42,127 nt of DNA from a bacterium (GCA_021790895.1 JAJYFM010000013.1:1-42127); one strand, 5' to 3'. Positions 9,132-17,524 are shown, counted from the first letter of the stretch. Notes: generated by a model not told the origin, from the letters alone. Translations and numbers: made by a program.

Positions 9132-9996
9132 TATTCTCACGGCGATGATCACGCCGTTCGATAAGAACGGTGCAATCGATTATCGCGAAGCGAAACGGTT
9201 GGCGCGCTGGCTCGTCGACCGAGGAAACGACGGCTTGGTCATCGCCGGGTCGACCGGCGAGGGCATGGCACTCGACGAAAAAGAGCGGATCGAACTCGTT
9301 GCTGCGGTGAAAGAATCCGTCGGTAACGATGCCTGCGTCATCGCCAATGCCGGAACGAACGAGACGCGCGGATCGACGATCGCTGCGCGCGCAATGAAAG
9401 CGGCGGGGGCCGATGCGTTGCTCGCAGTCGTGCCCTACTACAACAAACCGACGCAGAGCGGATTGCTCGCGCATTTCGGGGCGATTGCCGACGCGACCGA
9501 TCTGCCGATTGCGATCTATAATATTCCCGGGCGCACGGCGACGAATATGTTGCCGGCAACGCTGGTCGAGCTCGCTCGGCGACATGCAACGATCCTCGGC
9601 GTGAAAGAATCGAGCGGCGACCTCAAACAGTTCGCAACGATTTTGCGCGATCGTCCGCAGGGTTTTCAGTTTCTCGTTGGTGACGATCACCTGTATTTGC
9701 CGGGTCTTGCGCTCGGCGCCGATGGAATCGTCGGAGTCGCGACGCATCTCTGCTCGCGTGAATTCGTCGCCATGCGCAATGCATTTGCAGCCGGCAACAC
9801 CTCGGAAGCGGCGCGCATCCACGGGTCGCTCCTCGAACTCTTCGAACTGCTCTTCGCGGTGAGCAACCCGATTCCGATCAAATGGGCGATGGGAGAGCTC
9901 GGCTTCGCGGTCGGTCGTTGTCGGTTGCCGCTCGACGGCATGCCCGACGATCTCGCGCGGCGGTTGCGTCCCTTGCTTGCCGCCTACGCGGCGTGA
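9118..9996 (+). CDS. dapA: 4-hydroxy-tetrahydrodipicolinate synthase
   Basis: DapA condenses pyruvate with aspartate semialdehyde through a Schiff base. The 292-residue TIM barrel has GSTGEG near residue 43 (Thr of the proton relay), the Tyr motif PYYNKPTQ, the Arg site YNIPGRT and the Schiff-base lysine in GVKESSGD (about residue 162). All key residues are present. The GTG start at 9118 lies inside the end of lysC, and the stop overlaps the next GTG (GTGA). The order dapB-asd-lysC-dapA makes a compact lysine and cell-wall precursor module. Confidence 0.95.
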   Translation: MTFGSILTAMITPFDKNGAIDYREAKRLARWLVDRGNDGLVIAGSTGEGMALDEKERIELVAAVKESVGNDACVIANAGTNETRGSTIAARAMKAAGADALLAVVPYYNKPTQSGLLAHFGAIADATDLPIAIYNIPGRTATNMLPATLVELARRHATILGVKESSGDLKQFATILRDRPQGFQFLVGDDHLYLPGLALGADGIVGVATHLCSREFVAMRNAFAAGNTSEAARIHGSLLELFELLFAVSNPIPIKWAMGELGFAVGRCRLPLDGMPDDLARRLRPLLAAYAA

Positions 9997-10757
9997 GCGA
10001 GAGCCCAGCCGCGGTCGACGTCCTCGGCTGTCGTCTCGACTGCGTCGATATCGAAGAGGCGACGGCGCGCATTCTCAGTTATGCGCGCGGGACGCACCCC
10101 GCGCAGGTCGTGACGCTCGGCACGGAGATGGTCGTCGCCGCGCAGCGCGATGCGCGTTTTCGGGCAACGCTCGCAGCAAGTGCGCTCAACGTCTGCGACA
10201 CGGTCGGCGTTCTTGCGGCGGCGCGACGGCGCGGCGCGCGGATCGCTGCTCGCGTGACCGGTGTCGAATTACTCGAGCGGCTCTGCGCCGCCGCGGCACG
10301 AGAGGGGTTGCCGATCTATCTGCTCGGTGGGGCGCCCGGCGTCGCGATCGAGGCCGCGCGCGTTCTCGCCGAACGTTATCCGGGGCTCCGCGTCGCCGGT
10401 GCCGACGACGGCTATTTTCCGCCCGAGCGAGCGAACGCGGTCGCCGAAGCGATCGCGCGTAGCGGAGCGCGGCTGCTCTTCGTCGGTCTGGGCTCGCCGC
10501 GCCAGGAGTTTTGGCTCGCCGAGCACCTCGCGCAGAGCGGCGCCGGGGCGGGAATCGGCGTCGGGGGCGCTTTCGATGCCCTGATCGGACGGGTTCCGCG
10601 TGCTCCGGAGAGCTGGCGCAGGCTCAACCTCGAATGGCTCTACCGCTTGCTGCGAGAACCACACCGTTGGCGGCGGCAGCTTGCGCTGCCGCATTTCGTC
10701 GCGCTGATGCTTTTCGACGAACTGCGTACATCTTTAGGAGGACGGCAACACCGATGA
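9993..10757 (+). CDS. WecG/TagA/CpsF-family glycosyltransferase
   Basis: A GT26 enzyme of 254 residues; the family transfers N-acetylmannosamine, N-acetylmannosaminuronate or glucose to lipid-linked sugars at the inner face of the membrane. Motifs in order: the Asp of CDTVGVLAAARRRG, VTGVELLERL, LLGGAPGVA, LFVGLGSPRQEFW, GVGGAFDALIGRVPRAP and the C-terminal LNLEWLYRLLREPHRW, which in TagA helps membrane attachment. The family's usual ADG before the Gly is CDT here. The GTG start gives the four-base overlap with dapA. Together with the next gene this points to a surface polysaccharide. The donor sugar is unknown. Confidence 0.88.
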   Translation: MSESPAAVDVLGCRLDCVDIEEATARILSYARGTHPAQVVTLGTEMVVAAQRDARFRATLAASALNVCDTVGVLAAARRRGARIAARVTGVELLERLCAAAAREGLPIYLLGGAPGVAIEAARVLAERYPGLRVAGADDGYFPPERANAVAEAIARSGARLLFVGLGSPRQEFWLAEHLAQSGAGAGIGVGGAFDALIGRVPRAPESWRRLNLEWLYRLLREPHRWRRQLALPHFVALMLFDELRTSLGGRQHR

Positions 10758-11773
10758 AGGCGATGATTCTTGCGGGCGGGCTCTCGACGCGCCTTTATCC
10801 GCTCACCAAACAGGTGCCCAAGCCCTTGGTTCCCGTTGCCGGCGAGCCGAATGCCGTCCACGTTATTCGCTATCTTAAAAAATTCGGCTTCGACGAGATC
10901 GCGATCAACATTTTTTATCTTCCCGATGCGATCCGCGAAGCGCTCGGAGACGGATCGCGATTCGGCGTACGCCTGGAATACTTGCACGAACGCGAGTTGA
11001 TGGGAAGCGCCGGCGCGCTCAAACAGATGGAAGCCTATTTCGCCGATAGCGAACACTTCGTGGTCGTCGGCTGCGACGATCTTACCGATCTCCCGCTCGA
11101 TGCGCTGCTCGCGCAACACCGTGCGAACGACGCAGTGGCGACCATTGGGTTGGTTCCGCGCGAGCGGGTCGATCAATATGGGGTCGTCGTTCTCGACGAA
11201 CGCGAGCGGATCGTCGGATTTCAAGAGAAGCCTTCCGTCGGCACCGAGCGCAGTCGCTTGGTAAATACCGGAATCTATGCGTTCTCGCGCGCGATTTTCA
11301 ATCAGATTCCCGCAGCGACGTTTTACGATTTCGGCAAGCAAGTCTTTCCAGCGCTCGAGAGCGCACGGGCGCCGTTCTACGGTTTTCGCGCTCCCGATGC
11401 ATATTGGACCGATATCGGCACACCCGACGAGTATCGGCGCGCGACCTACGATGTGCTGGAAGGGCGTTTCGTTCCAATCGGGGCGCGCCCGGTCGGCGTC
11501 TCCGATGATGCGATCGTTGCCGCAGGTGCTCGCGTGGAAGGCAAGGTCTGGATCGGCGCGGGAGCGCGGATCGAAGGCGGCGCGCATGTCGTCGGCCCCA
11601 CGGTCGTCGGCGTCGGTGCAAGCGTCGGTCGCGATGCTCTCGTCGAGCGCAGCGTTCTTTGGGACCGCGCCGCAATCGGCGCCGGCTCCCGGCTGCGCGA
11701 TGCGCTCGTCGGGCTCGATTACCGCGTTGCAGCCGGAAGCGAGTTGATCGCCTGTTCGGTTGCGAACGAATGA
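10754..11773 (+). CDS. sugar nucleotidyltransferase with beta-helix tail
   Basis: A 339-residue NTP-transferase, paralogous to the protein at 726-1805. It has LAGGLSTRLYPLT at residues 6-18 (the usual GxGTRL is GLSTRL here), PKPLVPVAG, the metal site GCDDLTD near residue 110, the substrate Lys in FQEKP and a DIGTPDEY motif. Hexapeptide repeats fill the last 90 residues. It may make GDP-mannose, a dTDP-sugar or a UDP-sugar; the sequence does not decide. The ATG overlaps the previous TGA, and AGGAGGA lies about ten bases upstream, one of the clearest ribosome sites in the window. Confidence 0.86.
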   Translation: MKAMILAGGLSTRLYPLTKQVPKPLVPVAGEPNAVHVIRYLKKFGFDEIAINIFYLPDAIREALGDGSRFGVRLEYLHERELMGSAGALKQMEAYFADSEHFVVVGCDDLTDLPLDALLAQHRANDAVATIGLVPRERVDQYGVVVLDERERIVGFQEKPSVGTERSRLVNTGIYAFSRAIFNQIPAATFYDFGKQVFPALESARAPFYGFRAPDAYWTDIGTPDEYRRATYDVLEGRFVPIGARPVGVSDDAIVAAGARVEGKVWIGAGARIEGGAHVVGPTVVGVGASVGRDALVERSVLWDRAAIGAGSRLRDALVGLDYRVAAGSELIACSVANE

Positions 11774-11818
11774 TGCGCTTGCGCTTGTCGAGGCCGAGTT
11801 TACGCGTGAAGGACCGAT

Positions 11819-12433
11819 ATGCTCGACCGCGCACTCGACCTGCTCTTCCCACCTCGGTGTATTTGCTGTAATGCGTCGGGAAGCGCCCTCTGTTTGCGCT
11901 GTGCTCCCGCAACGGCGCCGCTGCGGCGAATCGCGTTTGGGATCGAGATTCGCGCGCTCGCGCCGTACGATGGCCTCTGGAGGCGCGCGGTGATCGCATT
12001 GAAAGATGGGCGCCGTGATATCGCCGCGGCGCTTGGCGAACGCTTGGGCGCGGCGTTACAGGCGGAGGATCGTTATCTTGTCGGCATTCCGACGAGTGCG
12101 GTGCGTCGCATGCGCCGCGGTTTCGACGGCGGCGAATTGCTCGCGCAGCTTGCGGCATCATGTGACGGAAGAAGGGCGAGCCGTTCGCTGATCTTCGCCG
12201 CGCGCGATCGTCAGCGCGGCCGGTCGCGCGCCGAACGGCTCGTCGCTCGCGGTCGTTTTCGCGCCGCTACCGAAATCCTCGCCGGTACCTCGATAACGCT
12301 CGTCGATGATGTCTGCACCACCGGGACGACACTTGCCGACGCGGCCCGTACTTTGCGCGAACACGGTGCGATCGTCGAGCGCGCGCTCGTCGTTGCGTTG
12401 ACCGATTGCACGCGAAAGCGCGGAGCACGATGA
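11819..12433 (+). CDS. comF: ComF-family phosphoribosyltransferase-like protein
   Basis: A 204-residue ComF family protein, implicated in DNA uptake or in DNA handling during transformation. The N-terminus has two cysteine pairs (CICC and CLRC, residues 14-28) that should bind zinc. The C-terminus has the PRPP-type loop ITLVDDVCTTGTTL. The start is the ATG at 11819, preceded by GAAGGA. Its TGA overlaps the start of the next gene, but GC content falls sharply from that point, so the neighbourhood below is probably not ancestral to it. No other competence genes are in the window. Confidence 0.88.
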   Translation: MLDRALDLLFPPRCICCNASGSALCLRCAPATAPLRRIAFGIEIRALAPYDGLWRRAVIALKDGRRDIAAALGERLGAALQAEDRYLVGIPTSAVRRMRRGFDGGELLAQLAASCDGRRASRSLIFAARDRQRGRSRAERLVARGRFRAATEILAGTSITLVDDVCTTGTTLADAARTLREHGAIVERALVVALTDCTRKRGAR

Positions 12434-12720
12434 ATATTACCGAAGGCGTCGGATGGATCGCGACCGCTCTTGTTATTCTTACGGGTGTTCCCCAGTCGTT
12501 GTTAATGTTGCGATCTCGAAAAATAGACGGCATATCCGTCCATACGTTTGCTATTTACACTGCCAGCGGCGTAGCTTGGGTTGCCTACGGCCTGCTCAAA
12601 AAAGATTTAGCAATAGATATTACGAATCTGTTCGTTATCGTAAACGGGTCTGCGATCATGTTGATATATCTATATAGAAGGAAGCATCGCAGCCGGGATA
12701 GCATCGAGGTGAATCATTAA
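12430..12720 (+). CDS. SemiSWEET-like PQ-loop transporter
   Basis: A 96-residue membrane protein with three predicted helices (about residues 5-22, 38-57 and 66-86), the layout of bacterial SemiSWEETs, which dimerise to move sugars. The PQ-loop reads TGVPQSLLMLRSRKIDGISV, and the third helix carries the Asn of DITNLFVIVNG. The tail after residue 87 is basic and then acidic. The ATG at 12430 overlaps the comF stop and has GGAG upstream. Base composition is far lower in GC than comF. The substrate is unknown, and a link with the riboflavin genes below is only positional. Confidence 0.82.
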   Translation: MNITEGVGWIATALVILTGVPQSLLMLRSRKIDGISVHTFAIYTASGVAWVAYGLLKKDLAIDITNLFVIVNGSAIMLIYLYRRKHRSRDSIEVNH

Positions 12721-13558
12721 GGAGCAACAAGCAAGTTTTCTTGCTCTCAAGCAATCGATTTACGATGAAATTAGGGCACGCTTCTCGTCCCCGAACATGT
12801 TCGATGGCCCCGGCACCAAGTATAACGACGTCGATAAACATATTACACCTGACGATTTTCTGCGATCTGAACAAAATGAGCGCGTCGATAAGAACGTAGT
12901 CCTCGACGCATTTTTCGAGGCGTGCTTCGACCTGCTCGCCGAAGGCTTCATCGCAATAAAGAACGGCGTCATGGAGCTTTGTGACCGGCCGCTTCCCTCC
13001 GATAGGTCAGTTGATGCGGTCGGCGATCACGGCGAGCAGAAGGTCGAAGAGATAGGGATAAACGACCTCGGGAGCGCTGAATCATCCGGCCCTCGCCTAG
13101 TCGCTCTTGCCGATCTCCCAAAAGCAATTGTACCGTTCGTGCGGCAGAAAGATTTCGGGAGTCACGTCATTTCGTACGACCGCGTTGTTGTTGTGGAGAA
13201 TGAACGTCGAGCGATTACCTATTCAGCAGTGAGGCCGTTCGTGGAAAGTGCGAAAGTGACAAACATGCACTTAGAGACTATTAAGAACGACGGTATCTTT
13301 AAGGCTTTGGCGAGACACGGTTTCCCCCCAACGCTTCGGAGGGAGCGATTGATGTGTAGGTTCCCAAACAATGAGGAACGCGTTCATCTCGGAATGGATT
13401 ACGCGCTAACGAGAATTCCAGTTATCGTGGCGCTGGGGAGCGTGTTTTCCAAAGATCTGCTCGTTGAGAAATATGTAAATATCATGCGAGCCGATCGATA
13501 TATAATTGACTCTGAAATTTCACTGCGCCCCGCTCAAGACTGGGTTGACGGCGTATGA
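12716..13558 (+). CDS. unrecognised protein, probable ATT start
   Basis: A soluble protein of 280 residues if it starts at ATT 12716, or 253 from the first ATG (12797). I do not recognise the family. It is charged, without signal peptide or membrane helix; the central part alternates strands and helices (VVVVENERRAITYS, then MHLETIKNDGIFKALARHG). The stretch between 12716 and 12797 reads as ordinary protein with no stop, contains no ATG, GTG or TTG in frame, and GAGG (706-709 of that kilobase) sits six bases before the ATT. The ATG has no ribosome site. The ATT overlaps the preceding TAA, so the genes look coupled. It ends overlapping the next gene, and the two probably act together. Confidence 0.7.
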   Translation: MKEQQASFLALKQSIYDEIRARFSSPNMFDGPGTKYNDVDKHITPDDFLRSEQNERVDKNVVLDAFFEACFDLLAEGFIAIKNGVMELCDRPLPSDRSVDAVGDHGEQKVEEIGINDLGSAESSGPRLVALADLPKAIVPFVRQKDFGSHVISYDRVVVVENERRAITYSAVRPFVESAKVTNMHLETIKNDGIFKALARHGFPPTLRRERLMCRFPNNEERVHLGMDYALTRIPVIVALGSVFSKDLLVEKYVNIMRADRYIIDSEISLRPAQDWVDGV

Positions 13559-14352
13559 TGACGTTGGAGCCGGCTGAAAAGGCTCTCGTCGATGCTTCGC
13601 GTCGAATCGGATCGTTGTGCCGTAGGCAGGGTATAGCCGAGGCGCAAATGTTGCTTATTGCAGAATCGAATTCGTCGAGAATCGCAGAAACGTTTATGAG
13701 GGCTGCTCGTACGAGAGCGCTGGTGCCGTCGCAGGCGATGTCGATCCCGGTGGATCTAGAAAAATGTCGAGCAAGCTTGCCTGACGCTCTCGATCATGCA
13801 CTTATGAATTTGTTGGTCTTGTTTACGATTCGGTCGCGCACAGAACCCTCTGTTGATTCCGGTGGGTTCGCCATGGCCATCGCACTTCAAGCTTCAGCGC
13901 TTTTCCTTCAACGGGGTCGAAGTATGCTGGCCTCGGAGACACTACGCGTCGCCGGTCGGATAATGGAAAACAATGGCCTGTTGCGTGAAGCCGATAGGCT
14001 GTTTATTAAATCGGAAAATATAATAACCGCAACGGGCAAATGGTCGGTCGGTAAGGTAGGGCGTCTTCTGATGTCGTTTTCGAGTGGTTATGGCTATGCT
14101 CCGATGCGCCTTGCCGGCGCCGCCGCCACACTCGTCGCCATCGTTGCTGGAAGCTCCATGTTATGGCTTCATTTTCCGTTTTCGAAAGCGATTTCGCTTG
14201 CAATCGGTGACTACTTCACCTTGGGGGGAGCGAAAGAATATTTTGGTCTCGATCGACCGGAGAGAATATTATTCTCAGCGGAGTCTGCCGGGGCGCTTTT
14301 AATAAACGGTTTTTTTCTAACGCTTTTGACGAAGCGTCTATTTAGGAGCTGA
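13555..14352 (+). CDS. unrecognised membrane protein with two-helix channel-like C-terminus
   Basis: 265 residues. Residues 1-180 are helical and soluble, resembling an all-alpha repeat domain. Residues about 184-206 form one membrane helix and about 239-262 a second, ending in the basic TKRLFR. Between them YFTLGGAKEYFG followed by the ES of FSAESAG resembles the pore loop and second helix of two-helix potassium channels, but no TVGYG-type selectivity filter is present. So it could be a degenerate channel, a sensor or a membrane anchor. The start is ATG 13555 (ATG 13558 also possible), overlapping the stop of the previous gene. AT-rich codon use matches the block. Function unknown. Confidence 0.68.
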   Translation: MMTLEPAEKALVDASRRIGSLCRRQGIAEAQMLLIAESNSSRIAETFMRAARTRALVPSQAMSIPVDLEKCRASLPDALDHALMNLLVLFTIRSRTEPSVDSGGFAMAIALQASALFLQRGRSMLASETLRVAGRIMENNGLLREADRLFIKSENIITATGKWSVGKVGRLLMSFSSGYGYAPMRLAGAAATLVAIVAGSSMLWLHFPFSKAISLAIGDYFTLGGAKEYFGLDRPERILFSAESAGALLINGFFLTLLTKRLFRS

Positions 14353-14355
14353 GAA

Positions 14356-15450
14356 ATGGAATCACCGATGGATGAAGCCATTCGCCTAGCTCGAAGCGCG
14401 GCGGGCGACACCTTCCCAAATCCATTGGTTGGATCGGTATTGGTTCGCGACGACGTTGTATTAGGGTCCGGAGCTCATTTACGGGCGGGTGGTTTTCATG
14501 CTGAAGTAAATGCCATAAAAAGTTCGGGAGACGTTCGAGGCGCAACCTTATATGTAACACTCGAACCGTGCGCTCACGAAGGACGCCAGCCTCCATGCGT
14601 GTTGGAAATCATTCGCTCGGGATTAAAAAAGGTTGTTATTGGGACCCTCGATCCCAACCCGGTGACCGCTGGTCGTGGAGTGCTATCGCTTCGAAATGCC
14701 GGCATCGAAGTGGTAGTCTTGAACGACCCCGCTTCCGTTGCACTGGTCCGCGATTTTAAGGTCTGGATTAACAGCGCACTTCCGTATGTTGCGTTGAAAA
14801 TGGCGAGTTCGGTAGATGGTTTTGTTGCGACGAAAGTTGGAGAGCGTCTTCCGCTGACAGGTAACGCATGGAGAAGCAACATTCAACGGCTACGATTCGA
14901 ACATCAGGCGGTTATGGTTGGCGCCGGCACGGTGCTCGTTGATAACCCTCGGCTTGTTGTCGATCGCGCATCTCGGGCAGTTGCATTCCGCCGTGTTGTC
15001 GTCGCTGGGCGCCGGTCGATGAACCCTGCTGCAAATGTGTTCTTGTCGGAGAAGGGTTACCTTCGCACGATTGTGTTGGTTCCTGAGTCAGGCGAGAGCG
15101 CAGAGTGGGTCGGCCGCCTTCGAGAGGTTGCTGACGTGTTGCCGTGCCCCGATAGGGATGGAGTTGTCAATCTTCCGAAAGGCCTTCGTCTCCTTCGTGA
15201 TGCTTATGGCATTGTTTCCATTATCTCTGAGGGAGGGCCAATGTTCGCGAAGAACCTTCTTGACGAGGATTTGGTGGAGACTATTTATTGGGCTTATGCT
15301 CCCCGTCTGCTTGCGTCACCGGGGGCTGTTGCGGCGATTTCGCCTGAATTCGGAGATATATCACGATTACGGTTTCAATTAGTGAAGGTAGAAAATCTCG
15401 GCGGAGATCTTTCTGCGGAATTTTGGCGGGACAGGAACGATCGTGTTTAG
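14356..15450 (+). CDS. ribD: riboflavin deaminase/reductase RibD
   Basis: Bifunctional enzyme of riboflavin synthesis: the N-terminal domain deaminates the GTP-derived pyrimidine and the C-terminal domain reduces its ribosyl side chain. The 364-residue protein has the zinc-site His and catalytic Glu in HAEVNAI (about residue 49) and the Cys pair in LEPCAHEGRQPPC (about 73-85). The reductase part starts near residue 145 with KMASSVDGF and VGAGTVLVDNPRL. All expected motifs are present. TTAGGAG precedes the ATG. Codon use is AT-richer than that of ribE below, although the two overlap by eight bases, so this copy may be a replacement acquired with the three genes above it. Confidence 0.95.
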   Translation: MESPMDEAIRLARSAAGDTFPNPLVGSVLVRDDVVLGSGAHLRAGGFHAEVNAIKSSGDVRGATLYVTLEPCAHEGRQPPCVLEIIRSGLKKVVIGTLDPNPVTAGRGVLSLRNAGIEVVVLNDPASVALVRDFKVWINSALPYVALKMASSVDGFVATKVGERLPLTGNAWRSNIQRLRFEHQAVMVGAGTVLVDNPRLVVDRASRAVAFRRVVVAGRRSMNPAANVFLSEKGYLRTIVLVPESGESAEWVGRLREVADVLPCPDRDGVVNLPKGLRLLRDAYGIVSIISEGGPMFAKNLLDEDLVETIYWAYAPRLLASPGAVAAISPEFGDISRLRFQLVKVENLGGDLSAEFWRDRNDRV

Positions 15451-16042
15451 CGGACTGATTGCCTATAGCGGGCGCGTCGACGCTACGCAGCGCGACGACC
15501 GCGGCGGGATGCGCCTGAGCGTCGCGTGCGAGGGGGTCGAGCGCGAACGCCCGGAGATCAAGGATTCCATCGCCGTCAACGGCGTCTGCCTCACCGTGAC
15601 GGAGATGCTCGGCAACCGTATTTCCTTCGATGTTGTTCCGGAGAGCATCGAACGCAGCACGTTGGGTTCGCTTGTACCCGGCGAGCGCGTCAATCTGGAG
15701 TATAGTTTACGAGTTGGAGATCGCATGGGCGGACATTTTGTATATGCACACGTCGATGCGCGGGCGCGCGTTATCGCACGTACGCCGGAGGGGCAAGGAG
15801 AACGCATGCGCATCGAACGCCCGGCACGGCTTGCCGACGGCATCGTTGAGAAGGGCTATATCGCCGTCGACGGCGTGAGCTTAACCGTTGCCGCGACCGG
15901 ACCGGATTGGTTCGAACTCGCATTGATCCCCGAGACGCTGACGCGGACGACGCTGGGCGCGCGCACGGTCGGCAGCGCGGTTAACCTCGAGATTGACCCG
16001 ATCGCGCGCTACGTTGCCGCTGCCCTCGGTGAACGCCGATGA
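15443..16042 (+). CDS. ribE: riboflavin synthase, alpha chain
   Basis: Joins two molecules of dimethyl-ribityllumazine to make riboflavin. The 199 residues hold two lumazine-binding barrels, seen as the repeated SIAVNGVCLTV (about residue 41) and YIAVDGVSLTV (about 138). It opens MFSGLI, close to the family's MFTGI; GDRMGGHFVYAHVD near residue 92 is the inter-domain motif. It starts with GTG 15443, inside the last codons of ribD, and its TGA overlaps the following ATG. The GC-rich composition is that of the host, in contrast to ribD. Confidence 0.95.
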   Translation: MFSGLIAYSGRVDATQRDDRGGMRLSVACEGVERERPEIKDSIAVNGVCLTVTEMLGNRISFDVVPESIERSTLGSLVPGERVNLEYSLRVGDRMGGHFVYAHVDARARVIARTPEGQGERMRIERPARLADGIVEKGYIAVDGVSLTVAATGPDWFELALIPETLTRTTLGARTVGSAVNLEIDPIARYVAAALGERR

Positions 16043-16494
16043 GCCGCTATGTCGATACGCGCCCGCCGGGAGCGCGTATCTTTCGGACGCGGGTGCGCGT
16101 GCAATGGGCCGATATCGACGCCGCCGGCATCATGTATTTTGCCGCGTATTGGCGCTATATCGAACGCGCGGAGATGGAGTTCTTTCGCGACCTTGGTTTT
16201 GCGTACGAAAAAATCTTCGAGACCTACGATTTTTGGTTGCCGCGCGTGAAGACCGATGCTGAGTATTTTGGCCCGGCGTTGATGGATGATTGGCTCGAAC
16301 TGCAAACGTCGATCGAGCACGTCGGCACCGCGAGCCTTCGCTGGCAGACCGTCGTGATGAACGAACGCATCGGCGAGGCAGGTGCGCGCTTTACGCTGAC
16401 CTGTGCATGTATGGATCGAGCGACGCGCACGAGCAAGCCGCTGCCACGCGACTTGCGTGACGCGTTGCGCGGTGCGCTCGCTCCGGAGCAGTAG
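16039..16494 (+). CDS. hotdog-fold acyl-CoA thioesterase (4HBT family)
   Basis: A 151-residue single hotdog domain. Residues 19-50 carry the 4-hydroxybenzoyl-CoA thioesterase signature: VQWADIDAAGIMYFAAYWRY, with the catalytic Asp followed by the small-residue/aromatic pattern. It should hydrolyse an acyl- or aryl-CoA; the acyl group is unknown. It overlaps ribE by four bases and is followed after three bases by a dehydrogenase. No link to riboflavin synthesis is known, although a hydrolase would be needed there for the dephosphorylation step and that substrate is not a CoA ester, so I do not assign it. Confidence 0.85.
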   Translation: MSRYVDTRPPGARIFRTRVRVQWADIDAAGIMYFAAYWRYIERAEMEFFRDLGFAYEKIFETYDFWLPRVKTDAEYFGPALMDDWLELQTSIEHVGTASLRWQTVVMNERIGEAGARFTLTCACMDRATRTSKPLPRDLRDALRGALAPEQ

Positions 16495-16497
16495 TCG

Positions 16498-17517
16498 ATG
16501 CGCGTTGCGATGCTGGTCGCACCGCGCAGCATCGAACTGCGCGAGGTGGCGATGCCCGAGCCTCCACCGGGTGGAGCGCTCGTCGCCGTGCGTGTCGCGC
16601 TCACCGACGGAACCGATCTCAAGGCATATCGTCGCGGACACCCGCAGATGCCGTTCCCGACGCCGTTCGGGCACGAATTTTCCGGGGAGATCGTCGCGCT
16701 CGGTGCCGGAACGACCGACTGGCGCGTCGGTGAAGCGATCGTTTCCGCGCACTCCGCGCCCTGCGGAGCGTGTTTCTGGTGCGCTGCCGGAGAAGAAGAG
16801 CTCTGCGAGAGCGTGATGGAGCGCAAAATTCTCGGAGCATACGCCGATGCAATCGTGGTGCCGCAGCACATTCTTGCCCGCAATGCATTTCGGAAACCCG
16901 AGTCGCTCTCGTTCACCGAGGCGGCCTTTCTCGAGCCGCTCTCCTGCGTCGTCCACTCGCGCGATCTGCTTGGGTTGAAGCGCCGCAGCAGCGTCGCCGT
17001 CTTCGGCGACGGTGGTTTCGGATTGCTCCATGCCTTGCTCTTCGCACGCGACGGACACGAAAGCGTGCTCGTCGGTCGTCGCCCCGAACGGCTTGGGCTC
17101 GCGGCATCGCTCGGGTTGGCGACGATCGATGCGAGTGCCGAGGACTCCGCAGTCGCGTTGCGCGCCCGCAGCGGCGGGCGCGGCGTCGATGCGATCGTCG
17201 AGTGTACCGGCACGCCGGAGGTGTGGGAGCTTGCTCCGACGCTGGTTCGGCGCGGCGGTGTCGTTTCGTTTTTCGGCGGTCTGCCCGCCGATGCACGCGT
17301 CTCCTTTGTCGCGGCGCGATTGCATTACGATGAAGTACGGCTTATCTCGCCCTTTCACTTTACGCCGCGAGCGGTCGCCGGTGCCTTCGCATTGCTGCGC
17401 GACGGCGCATTCGAATGCTCCCGTTTGATCTCGCACCGCTATCCGCTCGAGCGCATCGTCGACGCCTTCGCCGCACTCGATGCCGGGGTAGGATTGAAAG
17501 TTGCCATCGAAGCATGA
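16498..17517 (+). CDS. zinc-type medium-chain dehydrogenase, Asp in place of catalytic Cys
   Basis: A 339-residue medium-chain dehydrogenase/reductase. The catalytic-zinc His is in FGHEFSGE (H59) and the Glu is in FLEPLSCV, but the residue before GTD (residue 37), normally Cys, is Asp. The structural zinc lobe CGACFWCAAGEEELC is intact. A Rossmann loop FGDGGFG follows near residue 167. Asp at this zinc position is known in haloarchaeal glucose dehydrogenase, so the enzyme may well be active, on a polyol or sugar. It is paired with a second family member immediately downstream, which retains the Cys. Substrate unknown. Confidence 0.85.
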   Translation: MRVAMLVAPRSIELREVAMPEPPPGGALVAVRVALTDGTDLKAYRRGHPQMPFPTPFGHEFSGEIVALGAGTTDWRVGEAIVSAHSAPCGACFWCAAGEEELCESVMERKILGAYADAIVVPQHILARNAFRKPESLSFTEAAFLEPLSCVVHSRDLLGLKRRSSVAVFGDGGFGLLHALLFARDGHESVLVGRRPERLGLAASLGLATIDASAEDSAVALRARSGGRGVDAIVECTGTPEVWELAPTLVRRGGVVSFFGGLPADARVSFVAARLHYDEVRLISPFHFTPRAVAGAFALLRDGAFECSRLISHRYPLERIVDAFAALDAGVGLKVAIEA

Positions 17518-17524
17518 GCCGGTG

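Larger units (their letters stand above)
12430..15447 (+). other. AT-richer block inserted between comF and ribE
   Basis: GC content drops abruptly at the end of comF and rises again inside the ribD/ribE overlap. By hand count, 12601-12660 has 22 G/C of 60, 14221-14280 has 28 and 14461-14520 has 28, against 46 of 60 in 15481-15540 just outside. The block holds four co-directional genes: a SemiSWEET-like gene, two unrecognised genes and ribD. No repeats, integrase or transposase mark its ends. Confidence 0.65.

Noticed and set aside
12406-13558. SemiSWEET-like gene and the next gene as one frameshifted protein
   Set aside because: The first protein has a complete three-helix fold ending in a natural TAA, and the second has its own ribosome site; the frames differ by composition-neutral overlap rather than damage.
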